From Clostridium tetanomorphum (GTDB taxonomy: Bacteria > Bacillota > Clostridia > Clostridiales > Clostridiaceae), in assembly GCF_017873215.1 (NCBI RefSeq), contig NZ_JAGGKA010000005.1, forward strand, positions 179,216 to 243,215: a stretch of 64,000 nt of DNA, in the 5' to 3' direction. Below the pieces are notes generated by a model. It ran no database searches. It worked only from the letters and a program-made list of their open reading frames with translations, and had not been told where the DNA came from. This document shows, in pieces, positions 19,805 to 31,500 of this stretch. The number at the start of each line of letters is the position of its first letter. Within the stretch, counting starts at the first letter, position 1. The position numbers were made by a program, and so were the translations under genes.

Positions 19805-20140
19805 TTAATCTCTTTCCTTTACAACTAACGTAATATGGCTAGTTCTTTTATTTATTCTAAACGCTCTACCCTGAGCATGTGGCTGAAATCTCTTCAATAT
19901 AGGTCCTTCACAAGCATAAGCTTCAGCAACATATAATCTGCTTACATCTAAATTTAAATTATTTTCAGCATTAGCTACAGCTGACTTTAAAACTTTATTC
20001 ACTACTACAGCTGCATCTTTTGGAGTGTACTGTAATATAGCAAAGGCCTCATTTACATTTTTATTTCTTATTAAGTCAAGAACTATTCCTATTTTCATTG
20101 AGGACATTCTTACATATTTAGCTATTGCTTTAGCTTCCAT
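19805..20140 (-). CDS. rplV: 50S ribosomal protein L22
   Basis: At 111 residues it starts [20 protein letters not shown] and ends with the extended hairpin [18 protein letters not shown]. The hairpin lines the exit tunnel and is where macrolide-resistance changes arise in other species; no unusual insertion is seen here. Confidence 0.98.
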   Translation of the reverse strand: MEAKAIAKYVRMSSMKIGIVLDLIRNKNVNEAFAILQYTPKDAAVVVNKVLKSAVANAENNLNLDVSRLYVAEAYACEGPILKRFQPHAQGRAFRINKRTSHITLVVKERD

Positions 20141-20162
20141 TAAATATTACCTCCTTCCTGTA

Positions 20163-20447
20163 CTATCTTGAGCCAGATGACTTTTCAGTCTTATCTACAT
20201 GGCCCTTAAATGTTCTAGTCAATACGAATTCTCCTAATTTATGTCCAACCATATCTTCTAAGATATATACAGGAACATGTTTTCTTCCGTCATGTACTGC
20301 TATAGTATGACCTATCATTTGTGGAAAAATAGTTGAACTTCTTGACCATGTCTTTATTACTTTCTTTTCACCATTTTTATTCATTTCGTTTATTTTCTTT
20401 AAAAGTCCTTCATGCACAAAAGGTCCTTTCTTAATGGATCTACTCAA
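20163..20447 (-). CDS. rpsS: 30S ribosomal protein S19 (TTG start)
   Basis: I start at TTG 20447, eight bases after GGGAGG, which gives 94 residues and the canonical (M)[15 protein letters not shown]. The longer open frame to 20483 only reads through the ribosome-binding site. S19 binds the head of the 30S subunit with S13. It ends ARTFKGH-type sequence [20 protein letters not shown] starts are rare for a highly expressed r-protein. Confidence 0.95.
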   Translation of the reverse strand: MSRSIKKGPFVHEGLLKKINEMNKNGEKKVIKTWSRSSTIFPQMIGHTIAVHDGRKHVPVYILEDMVGHKLGEFVLTRTFKGHVDKTEKSSGSR

Positions 20448-20516
20448 CTTAATTGGCCTCCCTTCACATAACCTTATTAACAACTTTTGAAGAGAATATA
20501 ATTATTCTCTTCAAAA

Positions 20517-21347
20517 TTAATCATTTTTTCTCTTAATAATAAATCTATCAGAGTATTTTTTATGCTTTCTTGTCTTATATCCAAGAGCTGGCTTACCCCA
20601 TGGAGTAAGTGGACTTGGGTGTCCTATTGGTGATCTACCTTCACCACCACCATGTGGATGGTCATTAGGGTTCATTACAGAACCTCTAACTGTAGGTCTG
20701 AATCCCATATGTCTCTTTCTACCAGCTTTACCTATATTAACAATTTCATTTGTTAAATTAGAAACTGTTCCTATTGTTGCTCTACATTCTACTCTTACAT
20801 ATCTCATTTCACCACTTGGAAGTCTCAATGTTGCATAATCGCCTTCTTTAGCCATTAACTGTGCTGAACTTCCTGCAGATCTAACAAGCTGGGCACCTTT
20901 TCCTTTTGATAATTCAATGTTATGAACAAAAGTACCAACTGGAATATTCTTAAGTGGAAGGCAATTTCCAACTTTTATATCTGATTCTGGTCCTGAATAA
21001 ACTGTGTCTCCAACTTTTAATCCATCAGGAGCTATAATATATCTCTTTTCTCCATCAGCATAAACAACAAGTGCTATAAATGCAGTTCTATTTGGATCAT
21101 ATTCTATTGTAGCAACTTTTGCTGGAATTCCATCCTTATTTCTTTTAAAATCTATTAATCTATATTTTCTTTTAGCTCCGCCACCACGATGACGAACAGT
21201 TATTTTACCGTTATTATTTCTACCACCAGTTCTGTTTAATGAAACTAGAAGAGACTTCTCTGGTGAATCAGTTGTTATTTCATTATATGTACACACAGTC
21301 ATTTGTCTTCTAGCAGGTGTGGTAGGTTTAAATCCTTTAACAGCCAT
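20517..21347 (-). CDS. rplB: 50S ribosomal protein L2
   Basis: At 276 residues it has the L2 signature [20 protein letters not shown] with the conserved histidine near the peptidyl-transferase centre, and the N-terminal [14 protein letters not shown]. It lies between rplW and rpsS. The 71 bases upstream hold only the ribosome-binding site. Confidence 0.98.
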   Translation of the reverse strand: MAVKGFKPTTPARRQMTVCTYNEITTDSPEKSLLVSLNRTGGRNNNGKITVRHRGGGAKRKYRLIDFKRNKDGIPAKVATIEYDPNRTAFIALVVYADGEKRYIIAPDGLKVGDTVYSGPESDIKVGNCLPLKNIPVGTFVHNIELSKGKGAQLVRSAGSSAQLMAKEGDYATLRLPSGEMRYVRVECRATIGTVSNLTNEIVNIGKAGRKRHMGFRPTVRGSVMNPNDHPHGGGEGRSPIGHPSPLTPWGKPALGYKTRKHKKYSDRFIIKRKND

Positions 21348-21418
21348 CTTGTGCTACCTCCTTATCTTGAGCTTATCTGGCTTATCGCCAATAACGCCTT
21401 ATTTTAACTAACTAAAAA

Positions 21419-21712
21419 TTACATTCCTTCAAAGAACTCAATTGTTTTACTGTTCTCTGATAATTTAACAACAGCTTTTTTATAATCAGGTCTTTTTCCG
21501 AAATGAACTCCTACTCTCTTATTTTTTCCTAAGTAGTTAGCTGTCTTTATTTCAGCAACTTCTACTCCAAAAATATCCTCTATTGCTCTTTTAATCTGAG
21601 ATTTATTTACATGTTTATCAACTATAAAGGTGTATTTCTTATCGCTCATAGAAGCCATACTTTTTTCAGTTATAACTGGTCTTCTGATTATATCATAATT
21701 TGTTAGCTTCAT
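21419..21712 (-). CDS. rplW: 50S ribosomal protein L23
   Basis: At 97 residues it reads [20 protein letters not shown] at the start, with [16 protein letters not shown] following. L23 is at the tunnel exit and docks trigger factor and SRP. Its ATG shares one base with the rplD stop (TAATG), so they are coupled. Confidence 0.98.
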   Translation of the reverse strand: MKLTNYDIIRRPVITEKSMASMSDKKYTFIVDKHVNKSQIKRAIEDIFGVEVAEIKTANYLGKNKRVGVHFGKRPDYKKAVVKLSENSKTIEFFEGM

Positions 21713-22332
21713 TATGCATACACCTCCTCAATTTTTGATACAGCATCCTTAGTTACTATAAAGTTGTCATACTTTAGAATATCATAAACATTTAAATTGT
21801 TAACTGGAAGTACTGTTACTCCCTTTATATTTCTTGCTGATTTGTATATATTTTGATCTGATTCAGCAGTAACTATTAATGTCTTAGTAACATTTAAAGC
21901 ATTTAATATTTTTACAACTTCTTTAGTCTTTGGAGCTTCTAATTCAAGACTTTCTAAAACTATTAATTGATTATCTTGAACCTTTGATGAAAGAGCTGAT
22001 TTCAAAGCAACCCTTCTCATTGATTTTGGAATTGAAACTCTATAATCTCTTGGCTTTGGTGCAAATACTATACCACCGTGAATCCATTGTGGAGCTCTTA
22101 TAGAACCTTGTCTTGCTCTACCAGTTCCCTTTTGTCTCCATGGTTTTATTCCACCACCAGCAACTTCAGCTCTTGTTTTTGCTGATTGAGTTCCTTGTCT
22201 TTTATTAGCTAATTGAGCTACAACTACTTGATGTAACGCATCTTTGTTAACTTCAACACCAAATACGTTATCTGCAAGCTGGAAATCTCCAACTTTCTTA
22301 CCTTCTTTATTAAATAATCCTACTGTAGGCAT
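21712..22332 (-). CDS. rplD: 50S ribosomal protein L4
   Basis: At 206 residues it shows the tunnel loop [20 protein letters not shown]. In E. coli, L4 represses its own S10 operon both by blocking translation and by attenuation; whether it does so here through the structured rpsJ leader is open. It lies 25 bases after rplC. Confidence 0.98.
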   Translation of the reverse strand: MPTVGLFNKEGKKVGDFQLADNVFGVEVNKDALHQVVVAQLANKRQGTQSAKTRAEVAGGGIKPWRQKGTGRARQGSIRAPQWIHGGIVFAPKPRDYRVSIPKSMRRVALKSALSSKVQDNQLIVLESLELEAPKTKEVVKILNALNVTKTLIVTAESDQNIYKSARNIKGVTVLPVNNLNVYDILKYDNFIVTKDAVSKIEEVYA

Positions 22333-22357
22333 CCTGTATCCTCCTTTCTACAGAAAA

Positions 22358-22987
22358 TTAAGCTTTTACTGTATTTCTTATTACCACAAAACCTTTATTT
22401 GGTCCTGGTACTCCGCCTTTAATTAAAATTAAGTTCTTCTCTGGCATTACTTTTACAACTTCTAAATTTAGTACAGTTGTATTTACATTACCCATATGTC
22501 CTGGCATTTTTTTGTTTTTGAAAGTTCTTGATGGATCTGAAGATCCTCCCATAGAACCTACTGCTCTGTGGAATTTAGAACCGTGAGTCATTGGTCCTCT
22601 ATGTCCATTCCATCTCTTTATAGTACCTTGGAATCCCTTACCTTTTGAAACTCCTGATACATCAACTTTTTCTCCTGCTTGGAATAAGTCAGCTTTTATT
22701 TCCTGACCTACTTGATATTCATTAGAATTCTCTAATTTAAATTCATTAATAACTCTCTTAAATCCAACACCTGCTTTTGCAAAATGTCCCTTTAATGGCT
22801 TATTAACTAATTTTTCCTTTATATCTCCAAATCCAACCTGTATTGCATCATATCCATCTTTCTCAATTGTTTTTTTCTGAACAACTACACATGGACCTGC
22901 TTCAATTACAGTAACAGGAACTACTTTATTATTTTCATCAAATATTTGTGTCATACCAAGCTTTTTACCTATTATAGCTTTTTTCAT
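22358..22987 (-). CDS. rplC: 50S ribosomal protein L3
   Basis: I start at ATG 22987, which has GAGGAGGTGTAGAACA upstream and gives 209 residues beginning [28 protein letters not shown] and [17 protein letters not shown] are L3 signatures; the latter loop approaches the peptidyl-transferase centre. Second gene of the S10 operon. Confidence 0.97.
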   Translation of the reverse strand: MKKAIIGKKLGMTQIFDENNKVVPVTVIEAGPCVVVQKKTIEKDGYDAIQVGFGDIKEKLVNKPLKGHFAKAGVGFKRVINEFKLENSNEYQVGQEIKADLFQAGEKVDVSGVSKGKGFQGTIKRWNGHRGPMTHGSKFHRAVGSMGGSSDPSRTFKNKKMPGHMGNVNTTVLNLEVVKVMPEKNLILIKGGVPGPNKGFVVIRNTVKA

Positions 22988-23064
22988 TGTTCTACACCTC
23001 CTCAACATATTAGCGGATCACTTAGTGATCATAATAGTTAGCAATACATATATATCTATTACTA

Positions 23065-23373
23065 TTATAGTTTTATTTCGATATCAACACCTGCTGGTAG
23101 ATCTAATCTCATTAATGAATCTACAGTTTTTGGTGAAGGACTGATTATGTCAATTAATCTCTTATGTGTTCTGATTTCAAACTGCTCTCTTGCATCTTTA
23201 TATTTATGTGGAGCTCTTAAGATCGTTATTACATCTTTTTCTGTTGGTAATGGAACTGGTCCTGCTACCTTTGCTCCTGATGTTTTTGCAGTTTCTACAA
23301 TTTTTTCAGCTGACTGATCTAAAATTGTATGGTCAAAAGCCTTCAATCTTATTCTTATTTTTTGTTTTGCCAT
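23065..23373 (-). CDS. rpsJ: 30S ribosomal protein S10
   Basis: I start at ATG 23373 (AGGAGGGAAATTAAA upstream), giving 102 residues beginning [20 protein letters not shown]. The frame stays open 32 codons further up, but that stretch is the structured leader, not protein. S10 sits in the 30S head and as NusE takes part in antitermination. First gene of the S10-spc-alpha cluster, with its own promoter. Confidence 0.98.
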   Translation of the reverse strand: MAKQKIRIRLKAFDHTILDQSAEKIVETAKTSGAKVAGPVPLPTEKDVITILRAPHKYKDAREQFEIRTHKRLIDIISPSPKTVDSLMRLDLPAGVDIEIKL

Positions 23374-23581
23374 TTTAATTTCCCTCCTTTTTCCTGCACG
23401 CTTTACTTCATACGTACAACAGCGGATGTATTCTGTAAACTGCTCCGGGTGTTGCATAAGCATAGCCATAACAACACACTACAGAATAACCGTCGCCTGG
23501 TTCGAGACCATAGCTTACTCAGTCAAGAATTACCCGGAAGCCCGGCAACCTCTTGCCTCATCGCTGTCATCACATTACAAC
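23374..23581 (-). promoter_or_regulatory. Structured leader RNA of the S10 operon
   Basis: This 208-base transcribed leader is far more GC-rich than its surroundings. Reading 5' to 3' on the minus strand, GACAGCG (23568-23562) can pair with CGCTGTT (23424-23418) to close a multi-branch domain. Inside are a hairpin GGCAA/TTGCC with loop GAGG (23557-23544), a CCGG-GCTT-CCGG hairpin, and a long arm TTCTGTA/TACAGAA (23486-23480 with 23437-23431) enclosing GTGTTG/CAACAC (23477-23472 with 23454-23449). No oligo-T follows, so control would be translational or by RNA stability. An r-protein (L4 or another) is a plausible ligand; I do not recognise the class. Confidence 0.7.
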
Positions 23582-23587
23582 TTCTAT

Positions 23588-23616
23588 AGTATACAATATT
23601 TTTTTTAATTTGACAA
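23588..23616 (-). promoter_or_regulatory. Promoter of the S10-spc-alpha operon
   Basis: -35 TTGTCA (23616-23611) and -10 TATACT (23593-23588) are spaced by exactly 17 A/T-rich bases. Transcription would begin near 23581. The rest of the gap to tuf (to 23768) holds the tuf terminator and otherwise plain A/T-rich sequence. Confidence 0.85.
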
Positions 23617-23702
23617 GTGCTTTTTTATTTTCATTTTATTTATTATGCTATTTGTAGTAAATTTCTCTCTCATTGTACATATAGAATTTATATTCTATAA
23701 AA

Positions 23703-23726
23703 AAGAAGAGTGAGCTCACTCTTCTT
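23703..23726 (-). terminator. Terminator of the str operon (after tuf)
   Basis: AAGAAGAGTGAG and CTCACTCTTCTT form a perfect palindromic stem, followed on the minus strand by TTTTTTAT. It lies 43 bases past the tuf stop and separates the str operon from the S10 operon. Confidence 0.92.
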
Positions 23727-23767
23727 TTCTTATAACTTATCCGGATAATAATTTCTCTTTAAATTTT

Positions 23768-24991
23768 ACTATTCAACTATAGTAGTAACAACACCTGAAC
23801 CTACTGTTCTTCCGCCTTCTCTTATAGCGAATCTTAATCCTTCATCCATTGCTATTGATGTGATTAATTCTACGTTCATATCAATGTGATCTCCTGGCAT
23901 TACCATTTCTGTTCCTTCTGGTAATTTGATTGATCCTGTAACGTCTGTTGTTCTGAAGTAGAACTGTGGTCTATATCCATTAAAGAATGGTGTATGTCTT
24001 CCACCTTCTTCTTTCTTTAATACGTATACCTGACCTACAAATTTCTTGTGTGGATGTACTGATCCTGGTGCTGCTAACACCTGTCCTCTTTCGATATCGT
24101 CTCTCTGTACTCCTCTTAATAATGCTCCTATGTTATCTCCAGCCATTGCACTGTCTAATAACTTTCTGAACATTTCTACTCCTGTTACTACTGTCTTCTT
24201 CTTTTCTTCGCTTAATCCTACTATTTCTACTTCGTCTCCTACGTTTAGGATACCTCTTTCTACTCTTCCTGTTGCAACTGTTCCTCTTCCTGTAATTGTG
24301 AAGATATCTTCTACTGGCATTAAGAATGGCTTATCAGTTGCTCTTTCTGGAGTTGGTATATAACTATCTACTGCTGCCATTAATTCATCTATGCATTTTA
24401 TTGCTTCTGCATCTGTTGGGTTTTCTAATGCTTTTAATGCTGATCCTACTACGATTGGAGCGTCATCTCCTGGGAATCCATATTCGTTTAATAATTCTCT
24501 TACTTCCATTTCAACTAATTCGATTAGTTCTGGATCATCTACCATATCTGCTTTGTTTAAGAATACTACTATGTATTCAACTCCTACTCTGGATGCTAGT
24601 AGTATATGCTCTCTTGTCTGTGGCATTGGACCATCTGCTGCACTTACAACTAAGATTGCTCCGTCCATCTGTGCTGCTCCTGTTATCATGTTCTTTACAT
24701 AGTCAGCATGTCCTGGACAGTCTACGTGTGCATAGTGTCTGTTTTCTGTTTCATATTCTACGTGTGATGTATTGATTGTGATTCCTCTTTCTTTTTCTTC
24801 TGGTGCCTTATCTATTTCGTCATATTTGAATGCATCTGCAAATCCTTTGCTTGCTAATACTGTTGTGATTGCTGCTGTCAATGTTGTCTTACCATGGTCT
24901 ACGTGACCTATTGTTCCTATATTTACGTGTGGCTTACTTCTTTCAAATTTTTCTTTTGACATTGTTTATTTCCTCCTTTATTTTTCAATAA
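23768..24991. repeat. Long direct repeat, tuf copy 1
   Basis: This 1,224-base block recurs at 39694-40917 in the same orientation. The match begins one base past the stop codon and ends 29 bases upstream of the ATG, including the ribosome-binding site. The two EF-Tu proteins are identical, and translations of several overlapping frames are also identical, so the DNA is the same or nearly so. Confidence 0.93.
23769..24962 (-). CDS. tuf: Elongation factor Tu (copy in the str operon)
   Basis: This 397-residue GTPase has G1 [10 protein letters not shown], effector region [14 protein letters not shown]3 [12 protein letters not shown] (catalytic His) and G4 NKADMVDD. Domains 2 and 3 follow. It delivers aminoacyl-tRNA to the A site. 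It is the last gene of rpsL-rpsG-fusA-tuf, 31 bases after fusA. A second, identical protein is encoded at 39695-40888. Confidence 0.99.
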   Translation of the reverse strand: MSKEKFERSKPHVNIGTIGHVDHGKTTLTAAITTVLASKGFADAFKYDEIDKAPEEKERGITINTSHVEYETENRHYAHVDCPGHADYVKNMITGAAQMDGAILVVSAADGPMPQTREHILLASRVGVEYIVVFLNKADMVDDPELIELVEMEVRELLNEYGFPGDDAPIVVGSALKALENPTDAEAIKCIDELMAAVDSYIPTPERATDKPFLMPVEDIFTITGRGTVATGRVERGILNVGDEVEIVGLSEEKKKTVVTGVEMFRKLLDSAMAGDNIGALLRGVQRDDIERGQVLAAPGSVHPHKKFVGQVYVLKKEEGGRHTPFFNGYRPQFYFRTTDVTGSIKLPEGTEMVMPGDHIDMNVELITSIAMDEGLRFAIREGGRTVGSGVVTTIVE

Positions 24992-24993
24992 TA

Positions 24994-27060
24994 TTATTTA
25001 TTATTTCCTATAACTTGCTCTTGGATGCTCTTTGGAACTTCTTCATAGTGATCAAATTCCATTGAGTAAACACCTCTACCCTGTGTTCTTGATCTTAATA
25101 CAGTAGCGTAACCAAACATCTCTGAAAGTGGTACAAAAGATCTAATAATCTGAGCTCCTGATTGAGCTTCCATACCTTCAATTCTTCCTCTTCTTGAGTT
25201 AATGTCACCCATAACGTCTCCCATGTACTCTTCTGGTACAGTTACTTCAACTTTCATCATTGGTTCAAGTAATACTGGGTCTGCTTTAGCCATTGCATTT
25301 TTAAACGCCATGGATCCTGCAATTTTAAATGCCATTTCAGATGAGTCAACATCATGGTATGATCCATCAAATAATTTAACTTTAAAATTAATAACTGGAT
25401 ATCCTGCTACTACACCACTATCTGATGCTTCTCTTATACCATTATCAATTGGAGCAATATATTCTCTTGGAATAGCTCCTCCAACAATAGCATTTTCAAA
25501 TTCATATTCTCCTTCATGTGGTGCCATCTCAATCCAACAATGTCCGTATTGTCCACGTCCACCTGACTGTCTTACAAACTTACCTTCAGCTTTAACAGCT
25601 TTTCTAATAGTTTCCTTGTAAGCAACTTGTGGAGCACCTACGTTACATTCTACTTTGAATTCTCTTTGAAGTCTATCAACTATTATTTCAAGGTGTAATT
25701 CTCCCATACCTGCTATAATAGTCTGACCTGTTTCTTGGTTCGTATAAGTTCTAAATGTTGGATCTTCTTCTGCAAGTTTAGCTAACGCAATACCCATTTT
25801 TTCTTGACCAGCTTTTGTTTTAGGTTCAATTGCTACGTGAATAACTGGTTCTGGGAATTCCATTTTTTCAAGAATTACTGGTTGTTTTTCATCACAAAGT
25901 GTATCTCCAGTAGTTGTATCTTTTAATCCAACTACAGCACCTAAATCTCCAGCGTATAGTTCTTCAACATCCTGTCTATGATTTGCATGCATCTTAACTA
26001 ATCTTCCGATTCTTTCTTTTTTACCCTTTAATGAGTTATACACATATGTACCATTCTTTAATATTCCTGAATAAACTCTTACGAAAGCTAATTTTCCAAT
26101 AAATGGGTCAGTAGCTATTTTGAATGCTAAAGTTGCCATTGGTTCATCATCAGAAGTGTGTCTTACAACTTCTTCTCCTGTTTCAGGATGAGTAGCTTTA
26201 ACTGGTGGAATGTCTAATGGTGATGGCATATATTTAACTATAGCATCTATCATAGGCTGAACACCTTTATTCTTATATGAAGAACCACAAATAACTGGAA
26301 CTATTTTGTTAGCTATAACACCTTTTCTTAATGCTACTTCTAACTCTTCTACAGTTATTTCTTCACCTTCTAGATATTTCATCATTAATTCTTCGTCTAA
26401 TTCAACAATTGCTTCAATCATAGCAGCTCTATACTCTTCAACTTGGTCTTTCATATCTTCTGGAATTTCTGCTGCTCCCATAGTTTTTCCTAAGTCATCT
26501 GTATATATAACTGCTTCATTTTTTATTAAGTCTACAAATCCCTTGAATGTATCTTCTTTACCTATTGGTAATTGAATTGGAACTGCATTAGCATGAAGTC
26601 TTTCTCTCATCATGTTAACAACTCTAAAGAAATCTGCTCCCATGATATCCATTTTATTTACATAAGCCATTCTTGGAACTTTGTATTTATCCGCCTGTCT
26701 CCATACTGTTTCAGTTTGTGGCTCAACACCACCTTTTGCTGTTAAAACTGTAACAGCACCATCAAGTACTCTTAATGATCTTTCAACCTCTACTGTAAAG
26801 TCTACGTGTCCTGGTGTGTCTATAATATTTATTACATGGTCTTTCCACATACAAGTTGTTGCTGCTGAAGTAATTGTAATACCTCTTTCTTGTTCTTGAA
26901 CCATCCAGTCCATAGTAGCAGCACCTTCATGAACTTCTCCTATTTTATGAGTTTTTCCAGTATAGAATAGGATACGTTCTGTTGTTGTTGTTTTTCCTGC
27001 GTCTATATGTGCCATTATTCCTATATTACGAAACTTATCTAATGGATATTCTCTTGCCAC
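24994..27060 (-). CDS. fusA: Elongation factor G
   Basis: This 688-residue translocase has G1 [13 protein letters not shown]3 [12 protein letters not shown] with the catalytic His, G4 NKMD, and domains II-V, including domain [20 protein letters not shown]. The start is GTG at 27060, with GAGAGGAGGAAATAAAA upstream. A strong hairpin stands between rpsG and this gene, so fusA-tuf may be partly uncoupled from rpsL-rpsG. A weak TTTACG/TAAAAT pair with 17-base spacing follows the hairpin and could be a second promoter. Confidence 0.99.
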   Translation of the reverse strand: MAREYPLDKFRNIGIMAHIDAGKTTTTERILFYTGKTHKIGEVHEGAATMDWMVQEQERGITITSAATTCMWKDHVINIIDTPGHVDFTVEVERSLRVLDGAVTVLTAKGGVEPQTETVWRQADKYKVPRMAYVNKMDIMGADFFRVVNMMRERLHANAVPIQLPIGKEDTFKGFVDLIKNEAVIYTDDLGKTMGAAEIPEDMKDQVEEYRAAMIEAIVELDEELMMKYLEGEEITVEELEVALRKGVIANKIVPVICGSSYKNKGVQPMIDAIVKYMPSPLDIPPVKATHPETGEEVVRHTSDDEPMATLAFKIATDPFIGKLAFVRVYSGILKNGTYVYNSLKGKKERIGRLVKMHANHRQDVEELYAGDLGAVVGLKDTTTGDTLCDEKQPVILEKMEFPEPVIHVAIEPKTKAGQEKMGIALAKLAEEDPTFRTYTNQETGQTIIAGMGELHLEIIVDRLQREFKVECNVGAPQVAYKETIRKAVKAEGKFVRQSGGRGQYGHCWIEMAPHEGEYEFENAIVGGAIPREYIAPIDNGIREASDSGVVAGYPVINFKVKLFDGSYHDVDSSEMAFKIAGSMAFKNAMAKADPVLLEPMMKVEVTVPEEYMGDVMGDINSRRGRIEGMEAQSGAQIIRSFVPLSEMFGYATVLRSRTQGRGVYSMEFDHYEEVPKSIQEQVIGNNK

Positions 27061-27116
27061 TTTTATTTCCTCCTCTCAAACTATCAATATATTTTAAAAG
27101 TAGATTTAAAATTCGT

Positions 27117-27150
27117 AAAAACTGTTTTGGCGAGATGCCAAAACAGTTTT
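27117..27150 (-). terminator. Strong hairpin inside the str operon, between rpsG and fusA
   Basis: AAAACTGTTTTGGC and GCCAAAACAGTTTT form a 14-base-pair stem with a loop of about six bases (ATCTC region). On the minus strand the stem ends in TTTTT then ACG, so it is a good intrinsic terminator five bases after rpsG. Confidence 0.85.
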
Positions 27151-27154
27151 AATA

Positions 27155-27652
<498 letters not shown>

Positions 27653-27669
27653 TTAAGTTCATCGGTACT

Positions 27670-27688
27670 CGGTTTAAATCTTAAACCG
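27670..27688 (-). promoter_or_regulatory. Hairpin in the long rpsL-rpsG gap (candidate S7 site)
   Basis: CGGTTTAA and TTAAACCG form an eight-base-pair stem with loop ATC or GAT, 45 bases before rpsG. Just upstream in the transcript are AAGTACAAAGCACTT and GCAGAAG, which can form a small neighbouring stem. Other r-protein genes in this cluster are separated by about 10-70 bases, so the 156-base gap is exceptional. Regulation by S7 is inferred from the E. coli position. Confidence 0.4.
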
Positions 27689-27781
27689 CAAAGTGCTTTG
27701 TACTTCTGCAAATTATTTATAAATAAATAAACTATATATATAAATGCCGAAGACACAGCACCATTTTCAATTAATTAAAAA

Positions 27782-28159
27782 CTATTTTTGCTTTGGTTTT
27801 TTAGCACCGTATTTTGATCTGCTTTGCATTCTGTTAGCCACTCCAGCTGAGTCTAATGCACCTCTAACAATGTGATATCTAACACCTGGAAGGTCTTTTA
27901 CTCTTCCACCTCTTATAAGAACAACACTATGTTCCTGTAAGTTGTGTCCTACACCTGGAATGTACGCACTTACTTCGTAACCATTTGTAAGTCTAACTCT
28001 GGCAATCTTTCTTAACGCTGAGTTTGGCTTCTTAGGTGTAGTAGTCTTAACTACAGTGCATACTCCTCTTTTTTGAGGACACTGTTTTAAAGCTGGTGCT
28101 GTTGACTGTGCTTTCATTGTCTTTCTACCTTTTCTTACTAACTGGCTTATTGTTGGCAT
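27782..28159 (-). CDS. rpsL: 30S ribosomal protein S12
   Basis: At 125 residues it shows [20 protein letters not shown] and [20 protein letters not shown]. The two streptomycin-related lysines (in TPKKPNS and GGRVKDLPG) are both wild type. S12 monitors decoding. It follows the L7Ae-like gene by 54 bases. Confidence 0.98.
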   Translation of the reverse strand: MPTISQLVRKGRKTMKAQSTAPALKQCPQKRGVCTVVKTTTPKKPNSALRKIARVRLTNGYEVSAYIPGVGHNLQEHSVVLIRGGRVKDLPGVRYHIVRGALDSAGVANRMQSRSKYGAKKPKQK

Positions 28160-28213
28160 GTTTACACCTCCTCAATAAATTTAAATCTATAAAAATTAAT
28201 TATAGTTGTAAGC

Positions 28214-28456
28214 TTAATCATTTAATATTACAGCAGTAGCTGCTCCAACATCTATTCCACAAAGTTTTCCTAATTCTTTCATGGTTTCTATATAAACTAT
28301 CTCAAGGGAGTTTTCTTCTGCAGCACTCTTCAGTTGATCAAATATCTTTTTATCAGCATCCTTAGCTATATAAACAGTACTTCCACTTCCATTTTTTATA
28401 ACTTTCAAAGATTGCTTAAAACCGACAACCTTCTTTCCATTAAGTCTGTCGATCAT
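28214..28456 (-). CDS. L7Ae/L30e-family ribosomal protein (YbxF-like)
   Basis: This 80-residue protein begins MIDRLNGKKVVGFKQSLKVI and has the L7Ae fold features GSGSTVYIAKDAD and LGKLCGIDVGAATAVIL. The family binds kink-turns; Bacillus YbxF, encoded at the same place between rpoC and rpsL, binds kink-turn RNA in vitro. The same product name (rplGB) is used in some Firmicutes. The ribosome-binding site is an unusual G run followed by AAGGT. Confidence 0.92.
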   Translation of the reverse strand: MIDRLNGKKVVGFKQSLKVIKNGSGSTVYIAKDADKKIFDQLKSAAEENSLEIVYIETMKELGKLCGIDVGAATAVILND

Positions 28457-28484
28457 ACCTTCCCCCCCTAAAAAATAATGCTAT

Positions 28485-28513
28485 AGAGACAAAGCTCAGT
28501 AAGCTATGTCTCT
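28485..28513. terminator. Hairpin between rpoC and the L7Ae-like gene
   Basis: AGAGACA and TGTCTCT enclose AAGCT/AGCTT-type inner pairing around a short loop. The T run directly abuts the stem on the plus strand (TCTTTTTAAAA); on the minus strand a T run occurs only about ten bases later. It may end antisense transcription, or act as a weak attenuator or processing site after rpoC. Confidence 0.55.
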
Positions 28514-28567
28514 TTTTAAAAACACACAGGAGTATTTTATCACCTTAAATCTTTCCTGTCAATAAAT

Positions 28568-31500
28568 TTAAGCTTCTATTTCATCTGTTAATTCTTTATT
28601 TTCTTCTGGAATATTTTCCAACTGTTCATCTTTTTCTGTACTTATCTTTATAGATCTGTATCTTGTCATTCCTGTTCCAGCAGGAATTAACTTACCTATA
28701 ATGACATTTTCTTTTAATCCTAATAGTGGATCAACTTTTCCTTTAATAGCTGCATCTGTTAAAACTCTGGTTGTTTCTTGGAAAGATGCTGCTGATAAGA
28801 ATGATTCTGTAGCTAAAGCAGCCTTCGTAATACCTAGCAATGCAATTCTGCCTTTAGCTGGTTCTCCGCCAATAGCTTCTACTCTTTCATTCTCTTCATC
28901 AAAATCAAATATATCAATCATAGTTCCTGGTAATAACTCAGTATCACCTGAATCCTCAATTTTTACTTTTCTGGTCATCTGTCTTATTACTACTTCTAGA
29001 TGTTTATCATTTATATCAACACCCTGTAATCTATAAACCTTTTGTACTTCTGATAAAAGATAATTTTTAACGCCATTTACACCTTTGATTCTTATGATAT
29101 CATGAGGATTTACTGACCCTTCTGTGATTTCATCACCTGCACTAATTACACTTCCATTTGACACTTTAAGTCTTGAACCAAATGGTATATCATAGCTCAC
29201 TTCTTCTCCAGAATCACCTGTTACTACTACAGTTCTTTTCTTCTTAGTTTCTTCTATTCTAGCAGTACCTGCTATTTCTGAAACTATAGCCAATCCTTTT
29301 GGTTTTCTAGCTTCAAATAACTCCTCAACTCTTGGAAGACCTTGAGTTATATCGGCTCCTGCAACACCACCAGTGTGGAAAGTTCTCATTGTAAGCTGTG
29401 TACCTGGCTCTCCTATACTCTGCGCTGCTGTAATTCCAACTGATTCACCAATATTAATTTTTCCTGCTGTAGCCATATTCATTCCATAACATTTTGAACA
29501 AACACCATGTTTAGATTTACATGTAAACACTGATCTAATTTTTAACTTCTTTATACCTACTTCTTCAATATATTCAGCTGTCTTATGATCTATATATTGA
29601 TCTTTAGCAATTATAAGCTCTCCAGTGTTTGGATTTATTATATCTTCTCCTGAATATCTACCATGAAGTCTTTCAGATAAAGGTTCAATTATTTCATTTC
29701 CTTCTCTTATTTCGGAAACTTCAAATCCATCTTTAGTTCCACAATCCTCTTGTCTTACTATTACATCCTGACTTACATCAACAAGTCTTCTGGTTAAATA
29801 TCCTGAATCCGCAGTTTTTAAAGCTGTATCAGCATTACCTTTTCTAGCACCATGCGTAGATATAAAATATTCTAAAACGTCAAGTCCTTCCCTAAATGAT
29901 GCTCTTATCGGTAATTCTAATATCTTACCAGAAGGACTTGCCATAAGTCCTCTCATACCTGCAAGCTGCTTAATCTGACTCTTGGAACCTCTGGCTCCTG
30001 AATCAGCCATCATAAATATTGGATTAAATTTATCCAAATTGGCCATTAAGGCATCTGCTATTTCATCAGTAGTCTTAGTCCATTTCTCTATTACTCTTTC
30101 ATATCTTTCATCTTCAGAGATAAATCCTCTTCTATACATTTTCTCAATCTTGCTAACTGCTGCGTCGGCCTCAGCTAGTAATCTCTTTTTAGCTTCAGGC
30201 ACCACCATATCTGAAGTTGATACAGTAATAGCTCCTATACTAGAATAATGATATCCTTTAGCTTTTATTTTATCCAACATTATAGATGTTTTCGTTGGTC
30301 CATGTTTCATATAACATTTATTTATAATTTTTCCTAAAGCTGATTTATTCACTAAGAAATCTACTTCTAGTTTAAATTCATTTTCTGGATTACTTCTATC
30401 TATAAAACCTAAATCCTGAGGAATTGATTCATTAAATATTAATTTACCTGGACTTGTTTCTATTATTCCAGATATAATTTCACCATCTTTTTCCTTAAAT
30501 AACTTTACTCTGATTTTAGCATGTATATCTATATCTCCCAATTGATATGCCATTATTGCTTCATCAGGTGATGAGAAGGCTCTTCCTTCACCTTTTACAT
30601 CTGTCTTATCAATAGTTAAATAATATGATCCAAGTACCATATCCTGAGTAGGTACAACTACTGGCTTACCATCGGAAGGTTTTAATATGTTATGAGCTGC
30701 AAGCATTAAAAATCTAGCTTCAGCTTGAGCCTCAACAGACAATGGTACGTGAACTGCCATCTGGTCTCCATCAAAGTCAGCGTTATATGCAGTACAAGCT
30801 AATGGATGTAATTTTATAGCTCTACCTTCTACTAATACAGGTTGGAAAGCCTGTATTCCTAACCTATGTAAAGTCGGAGCACGATTTAGCAACACTGGAT
30901 GATCTGATATAACTTCTTCTAATACATCCCACACTTGTGGCTGAACTCTTTCAACCATTCGTTTTGCACTCTTAATGTTATGAGCCAAGCCACCTTCTAC
31001 TAATTTTTTCATTACAAAAGGCTTAAATAGCTCTAGAGCCATTTCCTTAGGTAAACCACATTGATACATTTTAAGTTCAGGTCCAACAACTATAACTGAA
31101 CGTCCTGAATAGTCAACACGCTTTCCAAGTAAGTTCTGTCTAAATCTTCCCTGCTTACCTTTTAACATATCAGATAATGATTTTAAAGGTCTGTTTCCAG
31201 GACCAGTAACTGGTCTTCCTCTTCTTCCATTATCTATTAATGCATCAACTGCTTCTTGTAACATTCTCTTTTCATTTCTAACTATAATATCTGGAGCACC
31301 TAAATCCAGTAATTTCTTTAATCTATTATTTCTGTTTATAACTCTTCTGTATAGATCATTCAAATCAGATGTAGCAAATCTTCCACCATCAAGTTGAACC
31401 ATAGGTCTTAAATCTGGTGGTATAACAGGAATAACATCTATAATCATCCAATCTGGTCTGTTTCCTGATTTTCTAAAAGATTCAACCACTTCTAATCTTC

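Noticed and set aside
23374..23469. A 32-codon in-frame upstream extension of rpsJ starting at ATG 23469
   Set aside because: The strong ribosome-binding site is at the inner ATG 23373, S10 is 102 residues in the family, and the extension overlaps the base-paired leader stems. It is open by chance.
23987..24775. Long open frames on the plus strand opposite tuf (and the same at 39913-40701)
   Set aside because: They are Leu/Ser-rich shadows created by the strong codon bias of tuf, have no ribosome-binding sites and lie wholly within the gene.
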